From an uncultured Prevotella sp. (GTDB taxonomy: Bacteria; Bacteroidota; Bacteroidia; Bacteroidales; Bacteroidaceae): a stretch of 64,000 bases of DNA. Position 1 is the first letter of the stretch. Every line of letters begins with the position of its first letter. Below are positions 26,716 to 34,848 of the stretch, piece after piece. The notes beneath the pieces are model-generated. The model saw only the letters and a program-made list of their open reading frames with translations, did no database searches and was not told where the DNA came from. The position numbers and the translations under genes are program-made. The DNA lies in assembly GCA_900545525.1 (NCBI GenBank), contig UQZX01000015.1:1-64000 (forward strand), read 5' to 3'.

Positions 26716-27231
26716 TCAGTTTGAGTATCCCAGCTTGCGGAGCACCTCGTTGCTTATGTCTATCTTGGGCGAGCCGAACACGATGCCCGTATCCGATGCC
26801 CTGTCTATCACGAGTGAATATCCGCGCATGTCGGCGATATCTTTCACGGCGTTGTAAATCTCCTCCTGTATCGGCGTCATAAGGCTGGTGCGCTTCTTGA
26901 AGAGCTCGCCTTCCGGACCGAAATATTTCTTTTTCAGTTCGCTCGCCTCCTTTTCTTTCTCCATTATTGCCTCCTGACGCTGCTTCTTCTGCTCCTGCGA
27001 GAGGAATACCACCTCGTTCTGGTAGTTCTTGTAGAGCGTCTGTGCCACCGTGTTGATAGCCTCCACCTCTGCCTGCCACTTCTTTGCCACCTGCGAAAGC
27101 TGTTCGTTGGCGCGCTCGTAGGCGGGAATGTTCTTCAGGATATACTCCATGTCAACCAGTGCAAACTTCTGCGCGCTTGCCGTCACGGCAATGAGAGCCA
27201 TGACAAACAGCATCATTATCTTCTTCTTCAT
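26716..27231 (-). CDS. OmpH/Skp-family periplasmic chaperone (first in operon)
   Basis: 171 residues from the ATG at 27231. The reading frame stays open 20 codons upstream, but the chosen start is preceded by AGGAGG (27241-27236), a strong Shine-Dalgarno that is rare in this window, and opens a clean signal peptide, MKKKIMMLFVMALIAVTASAQ. The mature protein starts KFALVDMEYILKNIPAYERAN, typical of Skp/OmpH. A charged coiled coil covers about 40-115 and the final strand is MRGYSLVIDRASDTGIVFGSP. It directly follows bamA, the conserved arrangement in Bacteroidota. Confidence 0.9.
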   Translation of the reverse strand: MKKKIMMLFVMALIAVTASAQKFALVDMEYILKNIPAYERANEQLSQVAKKWQAEVEAINTVAQTLYKNYQNEVVFLSQEQKKQRQEAIMEKEKEASELKKKYFGPEGELFKKRTSLMTPIQEEIYNAVKDIADMRGYSLVIDRASDTGIVFGSPKIDISNEVLRKLGYSN

Positions 27232-27235
27232 GTTA

Positions 27236-27241
27236 CCTCCT
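27236..27241 (-). promoter_or_regulatory. Shine-Dalgarno that fixes the first skp start
   Basis: AGGAGG on the minus strand, 4 nt before ATG 27231. Most genes here lack any Shine-Dalgarno, so this one both decides the start and suggests high, locally independent translation. Confidence 0.7.
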
Positions 27242-27269
27242 TTGTTTTTATTTTCCTCTTTTTTATTTT

Positions 27270-27362
27270 CTGTAAGGCATATAAGACCCATAAGTCCTAT
27301 AGGACCTATATGGCATCAAAGCCCCCAGATAATTATAAATTATGAATTATAAATTATCAATT
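27270..27362. repeat. Short repeat array between bamA and skp
   Basis: 27272-27316 contains units of the ATAAGACC / CCTATAGG type. It is followed by an AT-rich inverted stretch at 27331-27362 (AATTATAAATTATGAATTATAAATT). The array lies inside the operon between the bamA stop codon and the skp start. It resembles the repeat classes at 40943, 47218 and 50412. Confidence 0.5.
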
Positions 27363-27364
27363 GC

Positions 27365-29977
27365 CTAAAACTCCTGTCCCAGTATGAAGTGGAACTGGCT
27401 GCCGCTCTTCTGCCCGAACACCTTGTCAAAGCCGTAAGCCCAGTCAATACCCATAAGTCCCACCATCGGGAGGAATATGCGCACGCCTATTCCGGCAGAA
27501 CGCTTCATGTCGAAGGGATTGAACTTCTTTGTCTCGTTCCACGCATTTCCCGCTTCGGCAAATGTCAGTCCGTATATCGTCGTGTTGCCCAGCAGGAACG
27601 GATAGCGCAGCTCAAGCGTGAAGCGGTCGTATGCGTAGCCCTCATATCCGTAGGGAGTCAGCGAGCCGTTCTCATATCCGCGCAGTCCGATAGTCTCCTC
27701 GGCATATCCCGAAGAATATCCGCTCATGCCGTCGCCACCCATGTAATAGGTCTCGAAAGGCGACTTCTTGTGCTTGTTGTACGACCCGAGAAGTCCCATC
27801 TCCACGCGTGTCATCAGCACGAAGCACTTCTGTCCGCTTGTAAGAGCCGTGTATGTCTTTGCCTTGAACTTCCATTTGTGATACTCAATCCAGCGGTATT
27901 TCTCCTGCTGCTCGTCCGTAAATGTCGGCGAATTGCGGTCTACGGCAAGGTTGGCGTAGTCCTTTTTCTGGAACTTAGACCATGGCGGGGTTACCGTTAC
28001 GGAAGCGGAGAACTCCGAACCGCGGCGCGGGAACAGCTGGTTGTCCGTAGATACGCGCGAGAGAGTTATGCCGAGGTTGAGGTTGTTGCAGTTTCCGTTG
28101 GTCACGAGGAAGTACTGCCAGTTCTTCAGCATGTAGCGCTGGTAAGCCAGTTCCACGGAGAGCTGGAAGTAATCGTCGGGCCAGCGCAGGCGCTTTCCCC
28201 ATCCCACGGATACGCCGAGCAGCTGAACGTACTTGTCGGGGTCGTAGTAGTTCTCGTACCAGTTGTTGCTGTTGCCGTAGCCGTACAAGTAGTTGTAGTA
28301 GTTGTTCATGTATCCGCTGTTGTAATAGTTGCTCGATACGTCGGTCTGCTTTGAGTAGTAGGCACCCACGCTGAACTGTATCGGGCGCTTGCCGCCGAAC
28401 CAGTTGGTCGAATAAGAGGCGTTGTACGACTGGTAGTAGGTACCGTTCGTCTGTGCACCTATTGACAGGACCTCGCCGTCACCCACGGGAAGGATGCCCC
28501 TGTGTTCCTTGTTCTTGTTGAAAAGGTTGCGCATGGAGAAGTTGTTGAGCTTCAGACCGACACGCCCGATAACACCCGTCTGTCCCCATCCGAGCGAGAA
28601 TTCCACCTGGTCGTTCGACTTCTGCACGAGGTCCCAGTTGATGTCCACGGTGCCGTCTTCGTAGTTCGGCTTCACGTCCGGGTTTATCTGCTCTGCGTCG
28701 AAATGTCCCATTGACGCCATTTCACGTGCCGAACGCTGCAGTGCCTCTTTCGAGAAGAGGTCGCCCGGCTTTGTCCTCAGCTCGCGGCGGACAACGTTTT
28801 CATACAGCCTGTCGTTGCCGTTTATGCGCACGCGGCTGATGTGTGCCTGCTGTCCCTCCATGATACGCATCTCCAGGTCTATGGAGTCGCCCACGATGTT
28901 TACCTCCGTCGGCTGCAGGTTGTAGAACAGGTAACCGTTGTTCCAGTAGCTGTTGCCCACGGCATCGTCGTCTTCCGAGAGGCGCTTGTTCATGAGCTTC
29001 TGGTTGTATACGTCGCCTTTCTTCATGCCGAGCACACTGTTCAGATAGTCCGTTGAGTAAATGGTGTTGCCCACCCAGCTTATGTTGCGGATGTAATATT
29101 TCTTTCCCTCGTCCACCTTTACGTACACGTTCACGTGCTTGTCGTCAACGTTCCACACGCTGTCCTCGATGATGGCGGCATCGCGGTAGCCAAGCTCGTT
29201 ATACTTGTCTATGAGGTTCTGCTTGTCTGTCTTGTATCTTTCAGGAGTAAACTTCTTTGCTTTCAGGAACGAAGACAGCTTTCCCGCCTCGTGTATCTTT
29301 GCGAAGGCACCCTTGCGGAACAGTCCTCCCTTGATTTTTGTGTCGGCAAGCTGTTCGTTGCCTTCGATGATGATGTTGCGCACCTTCATCTTTTCCTTCT
29401 TGTCGATGATGACATCCAGTATCACATGGTCCTTGTTTGCAACGTCGTCGCGCTGTATTATGGAGATGTCGGCGTTCTTGAAGCCCTTGTCGTCAAAATA
29501 GTTCTTGGCAAGGATTTTTGCGCGGTCAATCATGTTGGGCGTAATCTGGCTGCCCTTGAGAAGTCCCAGCTTAGCCTCCATGTCTTCCCTTTCCGTTTTC
29601 TTCAGACCGACGTAGTTTATCGTGGAAACACGCGGACGCACTGCCAGATAGAAATGAAGATAAACCTTGTCGCCCACTATCGAGTCGGCGGCAATCTGCA
29701 CTTTCGAGAACAGACCGTGCCTCCAGTAACGCTTTACGGCATCGGTTATCTCCTGTCCCGGCACAGACACTTCCTGTCCCACGGCAAGTCCGGATATTCC
29801 GGTGAGCATAAAGTCTTCGTATCCGCTGACTCCTGAAACGGCAATACCGCCGATTTTGCATGTCCTCGGTATTCCGGCATACGATATGTCAGGGTTTACT
29901 ATCTTCTCCTGCGCCACTGCGCCAGTGCTTGTCAATAATGCCGCAAACAGCAGTATTCGTCCTAATATCTTGTTCAT
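27365..29977 (-). CDS. bamA: Outer membrane protein assembly factor BamA
   Basis: An 870-residue Omp85-family protein that inserts barrel proteins into the outer membrane. The signal peptide ends near TGAVAQ (about 22). Five POTRA domains cover roughly 40-470, with recognisable segments such as RPRVSTINYVGLKKTERED, VRNIIIEGNEQLADTKI and ISRVRINGNDRLYENVVRRELR. The barrel follows, including the lid-loop region near GGDGMSGYSSG and RGYENGSLTPYG. It ends FHFILGQEF, a terminal-Phe beta signal. The Tyr/Asn-rich stretch near residues 550-580 is an unusually repetitive extracellular loop. Flanked by uppS and three skp genes, as in other Bacteroidota. Confidence 0.97.
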   Translation of the reverse strand: MNKILGRILLFAALLTSTGAVAQEKIVNPDISYAGIPRTCKIGGIAVSGVSGYEDFMLTGISGLAVGQEVSVPGQEITDAVKRYWRHGLFSKVQIAADSIVGDKVYLHFYLAVRPRVSTINYVGLKKTEREDMEAKLGLLKGSQITPNMIDRAKILAKNYFDDKGFKNADISIIQRDDVANKDHVILDVIIDKKEKMKVRNIIIEGNEQLADTKIKGGLFRKGAFAKIHEAGKLSSFLKAKKFTPERYKTDKQNLIDKYNELGYRDAAIIEDSVWNVDDKHVNVYVKVDEGKKYYIRNISWVGNTIYSTDYLNSVLGMKKGDVYNQKLMNKRLSEDDDAVGNSYWNNGYLFYNLQPTEVNIVGDSIDLEMRIMEGQQAHISRVRINGNDRLYENVVRRELRTKPGDLFSKEALQRSAREMASMGHFDAEQINPDVKPNYEDGTVDINWDLVQKSNDQVEFSLGWGQTGVIGRVGLKLNNFSMRNLFNKNKEHRGILPVGDGEVLSIGAQTNGTYYQSYNASYSTNWFGGKRPIQFSVGAYYSKQTDVSSNYYNSGYMNNYYNYLYGYGNSNNWYENYYDPDKYVQLLGVSVGWGKRLRWPDDYFQLSVELAYQRYMLKNWQYFLVTNGNCNNLNLGITLSRVSTDNQLFPRRGSEFSASVTVTPPWSKFQKKDYANLAVDRNSPTFTDEQQEKYRWIEYHKWKFKAKTYTALTSGQKCFVLMTRVEMGLLGSYNKHKKSPFETYYMGGDGMSGYSSGYAEETIGLRGYENGSLTPYGYEGYAYDRFTLELRYPFLLGNTTIYGLTFAEAGNAWNETKKFNPFDMKRSAGIGVRIFLPMVGLMGIDWAYGFDKVFGQKSGSQFHFILGQEF

Positions 29978-29999
29978 CTTCTTTGTTTGTTGTCTTGTT

Positions 30000-30746
30000 C
30001 TACTCGTTGTTCTCCACCTGTGCCTCCGTCTTGCCGAAGCGTCTCTGGCGTTTCTGGTAGCACGCTATAGCCTCATGCAGCGCACACTCGTCGAAGTCGG
30101 GCCAGAAAGTGTCGCAGAAATACAGTTCGGAGTAGGCAATCTGCCACAGCAGGTAGTTGGATATGCGCACCTCCCCGCCTGTGCGTATCAGCAGGTCGGG
30201 GTCCGGCATGAACGATGTCTGCATGTGTGCGGATATCATCTCGTCGTCTATGTCGCCGCATCCGATGCGCCCTTCTGCCACTCCGGCAGCTATTTCGCGC
30301 ACGGCATGCGTTATTTCCCACTTTGAAGAGTAGCTCAGAGCCACCACCATTGTCATTGCCGTGTTGCCCGCCGTGTGCTCCATCGTCTCGTGCAGCTTGT
30401 CCTGCACCGTCTGCGGCAGCCGCCCGGTGTCGCCTATTACGCGGAAGCGCACGTTGTTTTTCATGAATATCTCGTCCTCGAGCGACGACAGTACCAGTCC
30501 CATAAGGGCGGCAACCTCGTCGGCGGGGCGTTTCCAGTTTTCGGTCGAGAAGGTGTACAGTGTGAGATATTCCACGCCGAGGCGCGTACACTCCGACGTG
30601 ATGCGGCGCACCGCCTCCACGCCCGCCTGGTGTCCGTAGCTGCGTTCCTTGCCGCGCTCCATTGCCCAGCGGCCGTTGCCGTCCATTATTATTGCGATGT
30701 GCCGCGGCACCCTCTGCATGTCTATCTTTATGTCTTTTTCTGTCAT
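30000..30746 (-). CDS. uppS: Isoprenyl transferase (undecaprenyl diphosphate synthase)
   Basis: A 248-residue cis-prenyltransferase that builds the undecaprenyl carrier for peptidoglycan and surface glycans. The catalytic MDGNGRWA motif contains Asp22, and family motifs GHQAGVEAVRRI, LTLYTFSTENWKRP and the C-terminal DLLIRTGGEVRISNYLLWQIAYSE-type region are all present. Length is standard. It lies 22 bp upstream of bamA and 2 bp after the DUF6089 gene, so expression is coupled to outer-membrane assembly genes. Confidence 0.97.
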   Translation of the reverse strand: MTEKDIKIDMQRVPRHIAIIMDGNGRWAMERGKERSYGHQAGVEAVRRITSECTRLGVEYLTLYTFSTENWKRPADEVAALMGLVLSSLEDEIFMKNNVRFRVIGDTGRLPQTVQDKLHETMEHTAGNTAMTMVVALSYSSKWEITHAVREIAAGVAEGRIGCGDIDDEMISAHMQTSFMPDPDLLIRTGGEVRISNYLLWQIAYSELYFCDTFWPDFDECALHEAIACYQKRQRRFGKTEAQVENNE

Positions 30747-30748
30747 TC

Positions 30749-31426
30749 TTAGTCTTTATTGCATGTCCTGCACTTAGGCATCAGGCTGTACGTTATGGTA
30801 AGCTGAAGAGCCGAATAGCAGTCGGTGTTCTTGAACAGTCCTGCGCTCTTTATCATATATGGGTCCTCCACGCCGTCGAGCTTGTCGCTCAGCGAGAAGT
30901 GCATTGCCCACTCCAGACCGAGGTTCACCCGTGGTCCTATCTTGTATTTCACGCCCGCACCAATCGGAAAGTTTGCGGTGAAGACGCTTTCGTCGCCGCT
31001 CTTGACATACGTTCCGCCTATGCCGAGAAAAACGAAGGGCGTAAGCCTCTTTGCCCCGCGGTAGTCGCGGCCTGTGCCGTAGGGCCAGAAGTTGTACTCG
31101 TATGCCACGCTGAAGTCTGTCAGCGAGTTGCTGAACTCCACCGGATTGTCCTTGTATTCAGGATAATATGTCGTCACGTCTTCCGACGAGCCTTTCAACT
31201 TTCCGAACGACAGGCTTGCCCTCAGCCCCATGTACGGATTGAAGACACGCCTTATGAGCAGTGTCGTCATGGGCTGCATGTTCTTTGCAATGCTGCCGTT
31301 GAAGTCGCCCTCGTATGCCACCATGCCCACGCCGGCACCCAGCTCCAGCCTGTACTCCTCGTCGTCCTGCGCGCGTGCCGTGGCGGCAAGGGCGATGACA
31401 GTGATTATGAGCAGGAGTTTCTTCAT
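30749..31426 (-). CDS. DUF6089-type outer membrane beta-barrel protein
   Basis: 225 residues from ATG 31426; a GTG two codons upstream is possible but less likely. The signal peptide is MKKLLLIITVIALAATARAQ. The rest is beta-rich, beginning EYRLELGAGVGMVAYEGDFN and ending with strand-like ALQLTITYSL before a short Cys-containing tail (PKCRTCNKD). It resembles the DUF6089 barrel found next to uppS and bamA in many Bacteroidota. Function unknown; the fixed position suggests a role in outer-membrane assembly or stability. Confidence 0.75.
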   Translation of the reverse strand: MKKLLLIITVIALAATARAQDDEEYRLELGAGVGMVAYEGDFNGSIAKNMQPMTTLLIRRVFNPYMGLRASLSFGKLKGSSEDVTTYYPEYKDNPVEFSNSLTDFSVAYEYNFWPYGTGRDYRGAKRLTPFVFLGIGGTYVKSGDESVFTANFPIGAGVKYKIGPRVNLGLEWAMHFSLSDKLDGVEDPYMIKSAGLFKNTDCYSALQLTITYSLMPKCRTCNKD

Positions 31427-31451
31427 ATACACCTTATTATATTATATAGCC

Positions 31452-32888
31452 TCACAGACGCGGGCTTTTCGTGAACGATGTCCTGTCGTTTGCCCAGCCC
31501 AGCTGGCTCAGCCTTCCGCGCCATACCTGTCCCGTTTCCCCGCATATAATCCAGAGGAAGTTGTCGGGTCCGGCTGTGAAGGCGAACGACGACTTGCTGC
31601 TGCTGAAATCTTTCGGGAAGCCGAAGCGTGTGTCGTTGTGCCACGACAGACCGTTGTCATTGCTGAAATACATCTGCGAGAAGGCTGTTGCCTTTCCGCC
31701 GTCCATCCCGTCGCCGCCGAATGCCGCAAGCCGTCCGTCATAGCATGTCATGACAAGGTTCTCGAGGCGCGGCAGGGCGTTTTTCTCCACGTTGTCGTAG
31801 TATGTCCACGCGTGGCTGTCAGAGTTCGGGGCATATTCCTCCACCTTGCTCCATACCACTGCCGTGGTGTCCGTGGCGTCGAGCATCCTTGCGTGGTTGC
31901 CTGTCATTATCACGCGCTCGCTCTGCGAGTTTGTCCTCAGCGGTATCACGGCAAAGCTGATGTCCGCGTCGGGCAGCATGCGCGCATCGCCGTCGAGCGT
32001 CTCCGCCGTCCACGCCGCTCCGTCTTCCGACGAAACCATGCCCCCGTTGCCGTCGAGCGCGTACAGTCTGCGGCTGCCTGCGCCTACAAGGCGCGCCACG
32101 CCGGAAACGTCGGAGACCTTTTCCCACGTCTGTGCGTCGGCAGATTTAAGCAGCTGCCTGCCGCAGAGCATGTATATCATGCCGTCTTTCACGGCTACGT
32201 TGCTGTAGTCGGCAGACTCTATAATCATGTTGAAGTTTGGTGTTGCCGGTGTCCATGAGTGTCCGTCTGCCGCATCCGTATAATAAATCTGCGTGCTTCT
32301 GCCGTCTGTTCCGAATACGAATATCCTGCCGTTGTTCTCAACCGCCTTCATTGCCGTGAGCCGTGCAAGCTCCGGTTCCGTGCCCATCATGTTCCAGTAT
32401 ACGGTGTCCTCATGCTCCTTGTGCACATTCACGCTCACCTTGTATGTGCGCCTGCCCGTGCCCGCCATGTCGAATACTGAAATCTCGCGCGGCTCCGAGA
32501 AGTCTATCGAGTCGCTGCTGCTGTAGTATCTCAGCGTGTCGCTGTCAATGTCCTTTATCACTATCACGCCCGAGTTCTTGCTCGTAATCTCGCACACCAC
32601 GTGCTTGTTGTCCGTTCCCACGGGCAGTGAGTCGGCGTTGTATATCTCGCGCTTTATCTGGTCGATGTAGAATTTATATTTGCTGCCCGTCACTGCAACC
32701 ACCACGGTGCTGTCTTCGCCAGTGGACGACTTCACTGTGGTATACCTGTTGAGCGTTCCGAGAGAGAATGCCGAGATTGCCGTGTCGTCGGCAAAGATGA
32801 ACTCCGTGTCGTTTTCATCGTCAAGACAGGAGGCACAAAGAAATATTACCGAAAACAATATTACGAAAGGTAAGAGTATCCTTTTCAT
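31452..32888 (-). CDS. DUF6242-type lipoprotein with C-terminal propeller-like domain
   Basis: A 478-residue lipoprotein with lipobox CASC (Cys20) followed by acidic LDDENDTEF, a surface-export-like sequence. Residues about 30-150 form a beta-sandwich-like domain (KFYIDQIKREIYNADSLPVG). From about 165 on there are repeated WTPATPNF / WEKVSDVS / WTAETL / GLSWHNDTRFG units resembling BNR-type propeller blades, although the Asp-box pattern is loose. It heads the minus-strand operon, 25 bp ahead of the DUF6089 gene. Function unknown. A TAAATTTG -7-like sequence lies at 32921-32914, 26 bp upstream of the start. Confidence 0.7.
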   Translation of the reverse strand: MKRILLPFVILFSVIFLCASCLDDENDTEFIFADDTAISAFSLGTLNRYTTVKSSTGEDSTVVVAVTGSKYKFYIDQIKREIYNADSLPVGTDNKHVVCEITSKNSGVIVIKDIDSDTLRYYSSSDSIDFSEPREISVFDMAGTGRRTYKVSVNVHKEHEDTVYWNMMGTEPELARLTAMKAVENNGRIFVFGTDGRSTQIYYTDAADGHSWTPATPNFNMIIESADYSNVAVKDGMIYMLCGRQLLKSADAQTWEKVSDVSGVARLVGAGSRRLYALDGNGGMVSSEDGAAWTAETLDGDARMLPDADISFAVIPLRTNSQSERVIMTGNHARMLDATDTTAVVWSKVEEYAPNSDSHAWTYYDNVEKNALPRLENLVMTCYDGRLAAFGGDGMDGGKATAFSQMYFSNDNGLSWHNDTRFGFPKDFSSSKSSFAFTAGPDNFLWIICGETGQVWRGRLSQLGWANDRTSFTKSPRL

Positions 32889-33264
32889 TCTTTGATAATT
32901 TTATTTTTAGCTGCAAATTTAAACAGAATTCTGCAAAAAGAACGCCTTTTCAGTACTTTATTATATAAAACATGAGTTAATTACGCTTTTTTAATTAAAC
33001 GCAAAGCCGCTGGGATGCAAAGACCGTGCTGTCGTGCGGCGTCCGCGTGCAATGAGCGTGAAGTGCCGCCACGGCGGTGGCAGCAGCGGTGCCGGGCGGC
33101 AGAAAATGTATGTAGGGGTGTCTGTGCTGGCTTGCGGGGATAAAAAAGAGGACGACATGAATCACTCATACCGGCCTCCTGAATACGTTAACGGATATTT
33201 GTGTTTACCAATGCTATTATATTGACAACCGTCATTACGATAACAGAAACAATCAAAATCTCCG

Positions 33265-33563
33265 TCTCTAAATCTAATAACATAATCTTTACCTTAAATC
33301 TATCAAACTACTAACCTATGAAAAACAAGTATTCTCACGAACACGATGCAAAATTAGCAACTTTTGTGTGCGCACACAAGAATATTTCCGCACTTTTTTC
33401 ATATCATTGTTGTTTACTTGATGTATGTCAAAACAGGTACTTTCAAATCACCGCCGGAAGCCCAAAAACGATGCCTGCGGCACGGGTCCGGATGCCGGAA
33501 AAGAGGTTTTGGAACGGCATTTATAACGTATTGAAAATCAAGACGATACCTTTTGACTTGTAA
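33265..33563 (+). pseudogene. Possible remnant of a susC-type leader and gene start
   Basis: The stretch TAAATCTAATAACAT (about 33271-33285), then CTAACC and ATGAAAAACAAG at 33318, resembles the leaders at 374-430 and 9178-9243. The open frame then runs 81 codons with no recognisable domain and a Cys/His-rich composition unlike a secreted protein. It may be a 5' remnant of a deleted outer-membrane gene, or chance. Confidence 0.25.
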
Positions 33564-33726
33564 AAGGCGGCTTCTTGGCTTCCAAAAGGTCGTCTTTCAG
33601 GGGCTGAAACGCCGCCTCCTGGAGCGCGAAAGGTCTCCTCCTGCGGCGGCATGTCCCGCCGACGGCGCTGGCGGAGGCTGGCACGGGGGCTGCAAGACGG
33701 TGATAAATGAAAAATAATACACATAT

Positions 33727-33758
33727 TTTTAGAATTAATAATAAAATATGTACCTTTG
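33727..33758 (+). promoter_or_regulatory. Likely promoter of the phosphonate (AEP) operon
   Basis: TACCTTTG at 33751-33758 with a weak TTTT -33 box at 33727-33730 and a 20-bp spacer. The ATG of licD follows about 83 bp downstream. No other promoter of this quality was seen before 40024. Confidence 0.5.
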
Positions 33759-33841
33759 TAGCTTAATATCGTTCCCGCTGCCGCGCGGCGGCTGATAAGG
33801 CGGCACAGGCGGCTGGAGGGGACATAAACCTGCATACGGAA

Positions 33842-34771
33842 ATGGCATTCAACATGGAAGAGGAAGACCGGGACGGATATCGTGTCACGGCGGAAATGAA
33901 GAAAGTGTGGGCTGTGGAGCTGGACCTGCTGAGAGAGTTTCTCGGCTTCTGCCGGCGCAACGGGCTGCGGTGCTGGGCTGAGGGCGGCACGCTCTTGGGC
34001 GCGGTGAGGCACAAGGGCTTCATACCGTGGGATGACGACGTGGACCTGATGATGCCGCGCGAAGACTACGACCGCATGAACATGATAGGCAACAGTCAGT
34101 TCCGCCATCCCTACTTCTTGCAGACGGCATATACGGACACCGGCTATTACCGCGCCCATGCGCAGTTCCGCAACAGCTCGACGGCGGCGATACGTCCTTC
34201 CGACTCGTACCAGCCGTTCAACCAGGGGATATTCATAGACATATTCGTCGTGGACGCCGTACCGCCCGAGGGCAGGGGCGCGCGGCTCGACAGCATACTG
34301 AAGAGAAGCGCATATCCGCGCAAGCTGCTAAAGGCGGTAAACATGAACGTGGTGTATTCGGGCAGGCTCGGACAGGTGTTCCGCAAGCTTAAGGCACGCC
34401 GCATGCTGAGGAGCCGCAGCTGGCAGGACATCTATAGGCAGTCGGAAGACGTGCTGCGCGAGACCGTGTGGGATGATACCGGCAAGGTGGCGGAGCTTAC
34501 GATGAGCGGCGACAGGCACGTCTTTGACAAGGGCATCCTCGACGAGACGGTGTGGCTCGACTTCGAGGACATGAAGATACCTGCGCCCAAACGTTACGAC
34601 GAGTTCCTGCGGGGCGAGTTCGGCGACGACTATATGACGCCCATAATGGCGCCGAGCATGCACGGCGGGCTTGTCCTGGACACGGAGAGGAGCTACCGCG
34701 AGCTGCTGCCGGAGGTGAGGGCGGAATACAGGCGCTCGGCATGGCGCAGGCTATGGAAGAAATTTTCTTGA
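33842..34771 (+). CDS. LicD-family phosphotransferase (first)
   Basis: A 309-residue LicD-family protein, a group that transfers phosphocholine, or other CDP/CMP-activated phospho-substituents, onto surface sugars. The core motif runs EGGTLLGAVRHKGFIPWDDD at about residues 48-66, with the Asp cluster 64-66 and Asp68 as likely metal ligands, followed by MMPREDY. The C-terminal half is less conserved. It is the first gene of an operon that makes 2-aminoethylphosphonate, so phospho-AEP rather than phosphocholine is the likely donor group. The 57-bp array of GTTCTCAGA-type units begins directly after its stop codon. Confidence 0.88.
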   Translation: MAFNMEEEDRDGYRVTAEMKKVWAVELDLLREFLGFCRRNGLRCWAEGGTLLGAVRHKGFIPWDDDVDLMMPREDYDRMNMIGNSQFRHPYFLQTAYTDTGYYRAHAQFRNSSTAAIRPSDSYQPFNQGIFIDIFVVDAVPPEGRGARLDSILKRSAYPRKLLKAVNMNVVYSGRLGQVFRKLKARRMLRSRSWQDIYRQSEDVLRETVWDDTGKVAELTMSGDRHVFDKGILDETVWLDFEDMKIPAPKRYDEFLRGEFGDDYMTPIMAPSMHGGLVLDTERSYRELLPEVRAEYRRSAWRRLWKKFS

Positions 34772-34828
34772 GAAATCTCAGGGTTCTCAGAGACCTCTGA
34801 GACCTCCGAGCTCTCCGAGTTCTCCGAA
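34772..34828. repeat. Degenerate ~9-bp tandem array (GTTCTCAGA type)
   Basis: Units such as GGTTCTCAGAGACC, CTCTGAGACC and GAGTTCTCCGA repeat directly after the licD stop codon. Related to the array at 5224-5280. It partly self-complements (TCTCAGAGACC with GTCTCAGAGGT) and so could form a hairpin inside the operon. Confidence 0.55.
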
Positions 34829-34848
34829 AAACTAAAAACAACAATATA

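Larger units (their letters stand above)
32889..33841. other. 950-bp divergent intergenic region
   Basis: No convincing gene is present. 33265-33320 resembles a susC leader (see the following entry). 33555-33640 carries the AAAGGCGGCTTCTTG...CAAAAGGT hairpin motif and two further GGCGG/CCGCC inverted stretches. A promoter for the phosphonate operon lies at its right end. 32941-33240 shows nothing I can name. Confidence 0.6.

Noticed and set aside
27232..27291. Twenty-residue upstream extension of the first skp-like protein
   Set aside because: The internal ATG at 27231 has a strong Shine-Dalgarno and opens the signal peptide; an extension would bury that signal.
33034..33225. 63-codon frame in the spacer before the phosphonate operon
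   Set aside because: Basic, low-complexity product with no domain and no start signals.
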